11,769 nt of DNA, taken from positions 1-11,769 of the forward strand of contig JAFAFN010000076.1 of NCBI GenBank assembly GCA_023423475.1. Direction: 5' to 3'. Below the pieces are notes generated by a model that worked only from the letters and a program-made list of their open reading frames with translations, ran no database searches and had not been told where the DNA came from. This stretch comes from Actinomycetes bacterium. Lineage in GTDB: Bacteria > Actinomycetota > Acidimicrobiia > Acidimicrobiales > Microtrichaceae. Shown here piece after piece: positions 7,104-11,769 of this stretch; the first letter of the stretch is position 1; every line of letters begins with the position of its first letter. The position numbers were made by a program, and so were the translations under genes.

Positions 7104-9578
7104 TCAGGTCGACTTGGTCGCCTTCGGGCGGTCCGGCACGTCGAGGTACGGCGGTTCCTCGTGGTCGAGCATGCCCTTCGACACCCAGTTGCGTCGGTCC
7201 GCCCAGACGATCAGTGGCGGCAGCACCACGAGTGCGGCGAGCAGCGCGATGGTGATCTTCAGGGCGACGAAGATGCCGAAGTTCGACAGCAACGGCAGCG
7301 ACGAGAACGCGATGACCGCGACACCGGCGATCGCCGTCATCGCCGAGACGATGAAGGCCCGGCCGGTGCGTGCCGCGGTGACGTCGATCGCTTCGCGTGG
7401 CTCCAACCCCCGTCGCCGTTCCTCGATGTAGCGCAACAGGATGAGCGAGGTGAACTCGGTGCAGGTCGCGACGACCAGAGGGCCGCCCACCGCCGTCATC
7501 GGGCTGAGCTCGATGCCGAAGACGTAGATGAGGATGGTCGCGAGTCCTGACGCGATCAGCACCGGGACCACCGACAGGATCGCTCGGGTGAACGAGCGCA
7601 GTCGGACCAGGAGGAACAGGAAGACGAGCCCGACCGACAACCAGGTCAGCTCGACCAGGTTCGCCTCGAGGTTCTCGAGCAGTCCGACACCCACGACGGC
7701 CAGGCCGGAGGGGACCACGAGCAGCCCCTCGGGCGGGTCCGCGTGCTCACGCAGCTCCTCGACGACGACGGCACGGTCCTCGAGGGCTCCGGCCGCGGTC
7801 AGGAAGATCAGGTTGAAGGCCCTGCCGTCCTCGGAGGCGGTGCTGCGCTGGATGCCGGTGGGAGCCACGTCCCAGGCCGCCTGGACCGCCTCGGCGGTCG
7901 GCGGGACCGACGGCACCCCCGGCACGTCGGTGAGCTTCCGCACGGTCCCGATGATGCTGGAGTCGACGATCAGGTCGTCGGGGAACTCGTCCATCGTGCG
8001 GATGGTCAGGTCGTTCACGTAGTCGACGGTCTCGTCGGTGAACACCGTGGTGCCGGGTTCGAGCGTCTCGACGAACACACCGAGATCGGATGCCCCGCCG
8101 ATCTCGTCCTCGAGGGTGCGGATGTTCTTGATGACCTCGGAGTCCTGGTCGACCCAGTTCACCGGGTCGGTCTCGAGCTTCAGCTTCGGCTCGAGGATGC
8201 TGCCGCCGACGAACACTGCGACGGCCAGCACCGCGAGGATCACCGCCGAGCCGGCGGGAAGGCTGCCGAGCCACACCACGAGCCGCCCGAGACGACCTTC
8301 GGAGAAGTCACGGCCCTTGGTCGGCGACTTGTACTCGCGGATGCCGAGCGCCGCGAGCGGGTTGATGATCGACGAGATGCAGATGGCGACGATGCCGACG
8401 GTCAGCAGCCAGCCGAAGTCGCGGATCATCGGCACCTGGGAGATCTGGATGGCACCGAAGGCGAACACGGCGTCGAAGGTCACCACGAGCAGCGCAGGGC
8501 CGAGGCCACGTGCGGCGGCCTGGATCGGGTGCGCCTCTCGGTCGATGATCACCTCTTCCTCGATCCTGGAGTGCATCTGGATCGCGTAGTCGATGCCGAT
8601 GCCCAACATGACGGGCAGGCCGGCGATCGTGACCAGCGTGAGTGGGATGCCGAGGTAGCCGGCGAGACCGAAGGCCCAGATGATGCCGATGATCACCACG
8701 GCGAGGGGCAGGAGCCGCCAGCGCACGTTGAAGAACAACATGAGGATGACGATCATCACCGCGACCGCGATGCCACCGAGGGTCAACATGCCGCCGCGCA
8801 GGTAGTCGTTGATGCCCTTGAGCAGCACCGGTGCGCCGGTGGTCGTCACCGTGGCGCCCTCGAAGGTGAAGTCCTCGGTGACCTCGACCACGGTGTCCGA
8901 CGCGGCACCCTCGTCCTCGATCGACATGTTGCCGGGAAGGCGCGTGAGCATCTGGGCGTGGGTCGCGTCGGGGAAGACCGGTCGCAGCGACGAGCGGATC
9001 TCGCCCTGGTTGTCGTAGAGCAGGAACTTCACCCACTCCGGGTTCTCGAGGGTCCGCTGCTCCGGGGTGAACGCAGCGGTGCGCTCGAGGGTGACCGCAG
9101 CGTCCGCGAGGCGCTGCTCTGCGAACTCGGGGTCCGTCTCGACCTGGGTGGCGTGCAGGATCGCCGACCCGGCGATGCTCTGGGTCAGGTCGCCGCCGTC
9201 GGGCGCCTCGACCAGGCGGTTCGAGAACTCGAGCGCGGTCAACGGCGACACGACGCCGAACACCTGCCCGCTGTCCTCGAGTCGCTCGGCGACGCTCATC
9301 ATCGTCTCGATGCCCTCGGGGGTGAACAGGTCCTCGACGCGCTGGCCCTCGTCCATGACGATGAGCGACAGCATCGCCTGCCCACCGAAGCGGTCCTGGT
9401 AGGCGACGTTGTCCTTGTAGACCTCGCTGTCGCGGTTCAGGTAGCTGTCCTGGCCCGTCGCGAACTCGAGGCGGGTGATGCCGAACCCGAGCACGATCGT
9501 GAACACCAGTCCGATCGCCCCGACCATGCCGGCATGACGTCCGAGGTTGACCGCGAGCCAGGACCACACCTTCGCCAT
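7104..9578 (-). CDS. RND/MMPL-superfamily membrane transporter
   Basis: 824 aa with the two-fold RND layout. There is one helix at about residues 17-36, a large extracytoplasmic domain at about 38-260, then a five-helix bundle at about 263-412 containing GIGIDYAIQMHSRIEEE (326-342). Next come helix 7 at about 443-462, a second extracytoplasmic domain at about 464-640, and a second bundle at about 643-795. It resembles the HAE3/MMPL branch, which is trimmed compared with AcrB; such proteins export lipids or other hydrophobic molecules using proton motive force. Substrate cannot be told. D329-Y330 in helix 4 is the expected proton-relay site. The matching place in the second half reads ATCTEFTSLILLRYIEERRRG (704-724), with Glu instead of Asp. 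ATG 9578 is preferred over ATG 9599 because GAGGGGGAG stands 5 bases before it. No periplasmic adaptor or outer-membrane partner is adjacent, as expected for an actinobacterial MMPL. Confidence 0.9.
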   Translation of the reverse strand: MAKVWSWLAVNLGRHAGMVGAIGLVFTIVLGFGITRLEFATGQDSYLNRDSEVYKDNVAYQDRFGGQAMLSLIVMDEGQRVEDLFTPEGIETMMSVAERLEDSGQVFGVVSPLTALEFSNRLVEAPDGGDLTQSIAGSAILHATQVETDPEFAEQRLADAAVTLERTAAFTPEQRTLENPEWVKFLLYDNQGEIRSSLRPVFPDATHAQMLTRLPGNMSIEDEGAASDTVVEVTEDFTFEGATVTTTGAPVLLKGINDYLRGGMLTLGGIAVAVMIVILMLFFNVRWRLLPLAVVIIGIIWAFGLAGYLGIPLTLVTIAGLPVMLGIGIDYAIQMHSRIEEEVIIDREAHPIQAAARGLGPALLVVTFDAVFAFGAIQISQVPMIRDFGWLLTVGIVAICISSIINPLAALGIREYKSPTKGRDFSEGRLGRLVVWLGSLPAGSAVILAVLAVAVFVGGSILEPKLKLETDPVNWVDQDSEVIKNIRTLEDEIGGASDLGVFVETLEPGTTVFTDETVDYVNDLTIRTMDEFPDDLIVDSSIIGTVRKLTDVPGVPSVPPTAEAVQAAWDVAPTGIQRSTASEDGRAFNLIFLTAAGALEDRAVVVEELREHADPPEGLLVVPSGLAVVGVGLLENLEANLVELTWLSVGLVFLFLLVRLRSFTRAILSVVPVLIASGLATILIYVFGIELSPMTAVGGPLVVATCTEFTSLILLRYIEERRRGLEPREAIDVTAARTGRAFIVSAMTAIAGVAVIAFSSLPLLSNFGIFVALKITIALLAALVVLPPLIVWADRRNWVSKGMLDHEEPPYLDVPDRPKATKST

Positions 9579-9583
9579 GTCGA

Positions 9584-9592
9584 CTCCCCCTC
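9584..9592 (-). promoter_or_regulatory. Strong ribosome-binding site of the RND transporter
   Basis: Read leftward, GAGGGGGAG ends 5 bases before the ATG at 9578. It decides the start: the upstream in-frame ATG at 9599 would place this site inside the coding region and has no comparable site of its own. Confidence 0.75.
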
Positions 9593-9608
9593 GGGTCATC
9601 CGCGTCGA

Positions 9609-9622
9609 CGACGTCGACGTCG
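9609..9622. repeat. 14-base perfect palindrome in the transporter leader
   Basis: CGACGTCGACGTCG reads the same on both strands. It lies between the candidate -10 at 9633-9638 and the ATG at 9578, where a repressor could block transcription. Further GTCGAC hexamers occur at 9604-9609 and 9579-9584. GC-rich coding-like sequence is full of GTCGAC, so chance is a real alternative. Confidence 0.45.
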
Positions 9623-9632
9623 AGCAGAGGTG

Positions 9633-9638
9633 AACCTA
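9633..9638 (-). promoter_or_regulatory. Candidate -10 element (TAGGTT) for the RND transporter
   Basis: In the 112-base gap before the transporter, TAGGTT read leftward fits TAnnnT. Transcription would begin near 9626, leaving a leader of about 48 bases that holds the ribosome site. GTGACA lies 14 bases upstream, too close for an ideal -35; at 17 bases spacing there is only TTCGTG. No terminator is evident after the nitroreductase gene, so read-through from it is also possible. Confidence 0.3.
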
Positions 9639-9690
9639 CCCCTCACCAGCGGTGTCACGAAGTTGAACGATGTGCACGGCCGACGACCGC

Positions 9691-10320
9691 TCACCACGTC
9701 CCGTCGTGGCGCACGGCGTCGAGGTCCGGCCGACCCCGCCCCGCCGAACGCGACCGGCTCCGTCCGCTCCCTCGCGGATGGCCCAGTGCGATGGTCCCGA
9801 GCGCCCGGCGCCCGTCGGGCACCCCGAACTCGAGGCGCAGCGCCGGCTCGTGTCGGAACTGCCCGAAGAACAGGGCGCCGAGGTCGGCAGCCTCTGCCGC
9901 GAGCAGCATCGCCATGACTGCGGCGCCGCCGTCGACCCACCAGTACGGCACGTCCCAGTCCGACGTCGATGCACCGAGGCCGCTGTGGGCCTTGTCCGCC
10001 TCGGCGTAGCGCTCGACGTAGCGACCTGCAGTGACGTAGGGCAGCACGAGCACGGGGGCGCGCAGCAGACCGGGCCACGGGAAGCTCGCTCGGCGCTCGG
10101 CGGTCAGCGACACGTTCCAGTACCGCTCGACGTCGTCGCCACGGAGGACCAGCAGCTCGAGCGCGGCGGTGTTCCCTGCGGACGGTCCGCGCAGCGCAGC
10201 AGCCAGCACGCCGTCGAGGACGTCGTCGACGACGGGGTCATCTGCGTAGTCGCGGCACATGCGCCGCGAGGCCAGCACGGACTCGAAGGTCCGAGGGCCG
10301 TCCTCCGGTGAGGGGGTCAC
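9691..10320 (-). CDS. Nitroreductase-family FMN oxidoreductase
   Basis: 209 aa. The N-terminus has the FMN-phosphate contact motif SRRMCRDY at residues 18-25 (R19, R20, R23) and then AALRGPSAGNTAALELLVL (41-59), whose S47 and N50 usually contact the flavin. PYWWVDGGAAVMAMLLAAE (125-143) and LGALFFGQF (147-155) form the dimer and flavin-pocket region, and RALGTIALGHP closes the fold. The tail is rich in Arg, Ser and Gly. Members are cytoplasmic, usually dimeric, FMN-bound NAD(P)H enzymes; the true substrate is unknown and nitro compounds may not be it. I chose GTG 10320 because it overlaps the preceding gene's stop as GTGA, a standard coupling arrangement. A further upstream start in the same frame (ATG 10353) would overlap that gene by 37 bases. 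Expression is therefore tied to the gene before it. Confidence 0.87.
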   Translation of the reverse strand: MTPSPEDGPRTFESVLASRRMCRDYADDPVVDDVLDGVLAAALRGPSAGNTAALELLVLRGDDVERYWNVSLTAERRASFPWPGLLRAPVLVLPYVTAGRYVERYAEADKAHSGLGASTSDWDVPYWWVDGGAAVMAMLLAAEAADLGALFFGQFRHEPALRLEFGVPDGRRALGTIALGHPRGSGRSRSRSAGRGRPDLDAVRHDGTW

Positions 10321-10985
10321 CCGTGCTTGAGCAGTTCCTCTGCCGTGACCCAACCGCAGGTGACCAGCGAGTCACCACGGTCGGTGTCGAGGTGGGCGAA
10401 CTGTGCGACGACCTCGACCGAGATGGTGTCGGGCTTGAGCGACTCGTGGTCGAGCACGAGCGGCGGCGAGCCGTCGCCGACCACCGTGAAGGTCTGGTCG
10501 TCGTAGCGCTCGGACTCGATGCCGAATCGCTTCACCAGACGTCGACCCCACGCACGCTCCTCGCCGGAGGCCTTGTGGTCCGGGCGGGGGACGATGTCGG
10601 TGAGCAGCTTGAAGGCCTCGAGTGCGCCAGCGTCGCTCATCCGGGTGCCGAGCAGGACGTCCTCGTCCGGGAAGGCCATCAGCGCACGACGGAAGTTGTC
10701 GCCGACGATCGCCCTCAGGACAGGGTCGCGCTTCGAGGTGCGCTTGACCGCTGCGACGCCGAGCAGGATGCACGGCGTGCCGCCGATGCGCTCCAGCGTC
10801 GAGAAGGAGAAACCACGCAGGTGGTTGCCCTCGTGGACCAGGGTGACGAGCACCCATTGCTCGACCTGCTTCGAGAGCGTGCCGACCTCGTAGCAGTGTC
10901 CGCCATCAGCGCAGATGTCGGCCATCTCGGCCAACTCCGAATCGCTGAGGGCGGTGCAATCCTTGGTCGTGACGTCGAGCGCCAT
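10317..10985 (-). CDS. Conserved-looking protein of unknown function, possibly GNAT-like
   Basis: 222 aa; I do not recognise the family with certainty. The protein has no signal peptide or membrane helix. An N-terminal helix (SDSELAEMADICADG, 14-28) is followed by two strands, WVLVTLVHEG (44-53) and LRGFSFSTLERIGG (56-69). Next come a strand and basic turn ILLGVAAVKRTSKRDPVLRAI (73-93) and a helix NFRRALMAF. This order resembles the core of GNAT acetyltransferases, with VAAVKRTSKR near where acetyl-CoA would bind. A distinct C-terminal part (about 135-222) includes DDQTFTVVGDGSPPLVLDHE and ends WVTAEELLKHG. C10, C25, C31, C72 and C210 are not arranged as an obvious metal site. ATG 10985 has AGGGGAG 6 bases upstream. 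The gene is coupled to the nitroreductase by a GTGA overlap and lies 104 bases after dnaE. A near-palindrome abuts its ribosome site. Confidence 0.8.
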   Translation of the reverse strand: MALDVTTKDCTALSDSELAEMADICADGGHCYEVGTLSKQVEQWVLVTLVHEGNHLRGFSFSTLERIGGTPCILLGVAAVKRTSKRDPVLRAIVGDNFRRALMAFPDEDVLLGTRMSDAGALEAFKLLTDIVPRPDHKASGEERAWGRRLVKRFGIESERYDDQTFTVVGDGSPPLVLDHESLKPDTISVEVVAQFAHLDTDRGDSLVTCGWVTAEELLKHG

Positions 10986-10991
10986 GCACAG

Positions 10992-10998
10992 CTCCCCT
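10992..10998 (-). promoter_or_regulatory. Ribosome-binding site of the unknown/GNAT-like gene
   Basis: AGGGGAG, read leftward, lies 6 bases before ATG 10985. It fixes that start over the in-frame ATG at 11012. Its first two bases belong to the arm of the near-palindrome at 10997-11031, so a folded leader would crowd this site. Confidence 0.7.
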
Positions 10999-11031
10999 GA
11001 AAATAGGCACAAACAGGCTCCTATATTTCAG
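10997..11031. repeat. AT-rich near-palindrome in the leader of the unknown/nitroreductase pair
   Basis: CTGAAAATAGG at 10997-11007 is complementary to CCTATATTTCAG at 11020-11031 apart from one extra A/T base in the second arm, giving 11 pairs and a 12-base spacer. It stands out by its A/T content in a GC-rich region. It could be a dimeric repressor's operator overlapping the promoter, or an RNA hairpin touching the ribosome site. Leftward, TATTTT at 11005-11000 and TTGTCG at 11038-11033 look like promoter boxes, but they are 27 bases apart, so I could not assign a promoter. Confidence 0.6.
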
Positions 11032-11061
11032 TCGACAACCGGCCCCGATGCAAACCGCCCC

Positions 11062-11077
11062 CGGGCGCTCGCGCCCG
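11062..11077 (-). terminator. Possible terminator hairpin after dnaE
   Basis: Read leftward, CGGGCG and CGCCCG flank the tetraloop CGAG, giving a compact 6-pair all-GC stem that starts 12 bases after the dnaE stop. No T-run follows; the next bases are GGGGCGGTTTGC. The stem is short, so it may only pause or partly terminate transcription before the next gene. Confidence 0.45.
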
Positions 11078-11089
11078 TGTGTCCGCTGC

Positions 11090-11769
11090 TCAGACCACCA
11101 CGGCTTCGTGACCCAGCAGCGCCCGGAGCTCGCCCACGAGTCCGCTGCGCACGCTGACGGTGTACTGCTCCGGCAGGCGCAGGACCTTGGCCTCGCCGAG
11201 GAGGATGTAGACCTCGGACTCGCCCGGGAAGTCGATGAACAGCTCCTTGAGCCGATCGACGGTCGCGTCGTTGAGTCGCGTCGCCGGGATGTGCAGTCGG
11301 AGCGGCGGCTCGCCCTCGGCCATCGGCTCGAACAGCTCGATGTCGGTGGCGATCAGCTTGGGGGTGTCGTCGCGCTTGTCGACCCGGGCGCCGAGGATGA
11401 TGACCGAGTCGTCAACGAGCAGATGACCGATCTCGGCCATCGTCCGCGGGAACACCATGACCTCGATCGCGCCCTGCAGGTCCTCGAGGGTGAACACGGC
11501 CATGAGCTCGCCCTTCTTGGTCCACTTGCGCTGCAGGCCCGTGACGACGCCGCCGACGGTGCGCCTCGAACCGTCCTCGACCTCGGACAGCTCGAGGACG
11601 CCGCAGTCGACCTTCTTGCGCAGCGCTTGTTCGGCGCCGAGCAACGGGTGGTCGGACACGTAGAGGCCGAGCATCTCCTTCTCGAACGCGAGGCGCAGCT
11701 TCTTCTCGAAGTCACGAGCAGGGATCGGCGTGCGCTCGTCGAAGGCCGGAGCGTCGTCGGAGGTGTCGG
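11090..11769 (-). CDS. dnaE: DNA polymerase III alpha subunit, C-terminal part (cut by the window edge)
   Basis: The last 225 residues of a leftward gene that enters from beyond 11769; the reading frame is open to the edge. The segment FEKKLRLAFEKEMLGLYVSDHPL is the hallmark linker of bacterial DnaE. After it comes the OB-fold nucleic-acid domain VGGVVTGLQRKWTKKGELMAVFTLEDLQG, continuing IEVMVFPRTM and LGARVDKRDDTPKLIATDIE. The C-terminal region ends LRALLGHEAVVV. DnaE is the catalytic subunit of the replicative polymerase; the PHP and polymerase domains lie outside this window. The C-terminal region after the OB fold is short, as in actinobacterial DnaE1 and unlike the longer proteobacterial tail. 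A small GC hairpin follows the stop. Confidence 0.95.
   Translation of the reverse strand, partial: DTSDDAPAFDERTPIPARDFEKKLRLAFEKEMLGLYVSDHPLLGAEQALRKKVDCGVLELSEVEDGSRRTVGGVVTGLQRKWTKKGELMAVFTLEDLQGAIEVMVFPRTMAEIGHLLVDDSVIILGARVDKRDDTPKLIATDIELFEPMAEGEPPLRLHIPATRLNDATVDRLKELFIDFPGESEVYILLGEAKVLRLPEQYTVSVRSGLVGELRALLGHEAVVV

Noticed and set aside
7743..9917. A 724-codon open frame on the + strand opposite the RND transporter
   Set aside because: Its translation is rich in Asp, His, Arg and Gly with no domain or membrane pattern. The opposite strand encodes a complete 12-helix transporter with motifs, so this is the usual antisense frame of GC-rich genes.

Overview
The window is a GC-rich bacterial chromosome segment with G or C at most third codon positions. 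It has GTG starts, short intergenic gaps, a short menE-type CoA ligase and a DnaE-type replicative polymerase. This suggests a high-GC actinobacterium (Actinomycetota), possibly from the Acidimicrobiia side. That placement is inference from style and gene content; there is no rRNA or other decisive marker. No tRNA, rRNA, insertion sequence, phage gene or CRISPR array was seen. The density is that of ordinary chromosome, and no stretch over 300 bases lacks a gene.

Layout. (1) At 1-151 there may be the start of a leftward membrane-protein gene that leaves the window. (2) At 208-2293, rightward, a menE-like acyl-CoA ligase overlaps a two-domain VOC (glyoxalase-fold) protein by 8 bases. (3) At 2329-3078, leftward, lies an NADP-type short-chain dehydrogenase, convergent with the VOC gene. 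(4) At 3241-4884, rightward and divergent from the dehydrogenase, a GlxA-type regulator (DJ-1/PfpI domain plus AraC DNA-binding domain) is followed by a stand-alone DJ-1/PfpI enzyme that closely resembles Pseudomonas isonitrile hydratase. (5) At 4948-7062, rightward, is a long DUF255/SSP411 (YyaL/SPATA20-like) protein with a thioredoxin-like CHWC domain. A strong hairpin at 7066-7100 separates it from the convergent gene. (6) At 7104-9578, leftward, is an RND/MMPL-type exporter. (7) At 9691-10985, leftward, an unknown, possibly GNAT-like protein is coupled by a 4-base GTGA overlap to a nitroreductase-family flavoprotein. (8) At 11090-11769, leftward, is the 3' end of dnaE, cut by the window edge.

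How the genes may work together. The clearest module is regulator plus isonitrile hydratase: a DJ-1-fold sensor fused to an AraC DNA-binding domain sits beside a DJ-1-fold enzyme, which fits a small inducible isocyanide-detoxification unit. The ligase and VOC pair are translationally coupled, and with the facing dehydrogenase could act on an acyl-CoA, although the ligase alone looks like a menaquinone-pathway MenE. The unknown protein and nitroreductase form a second coupled pair. Its leader carries an AT-rich near-palindrome that stands out from the GC-rich surroundings and abuts the ribosome-binding site. These two small modules and their control sites are the most interesting parts of the window. 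I saw nothing that clearly amounts to a large new system.
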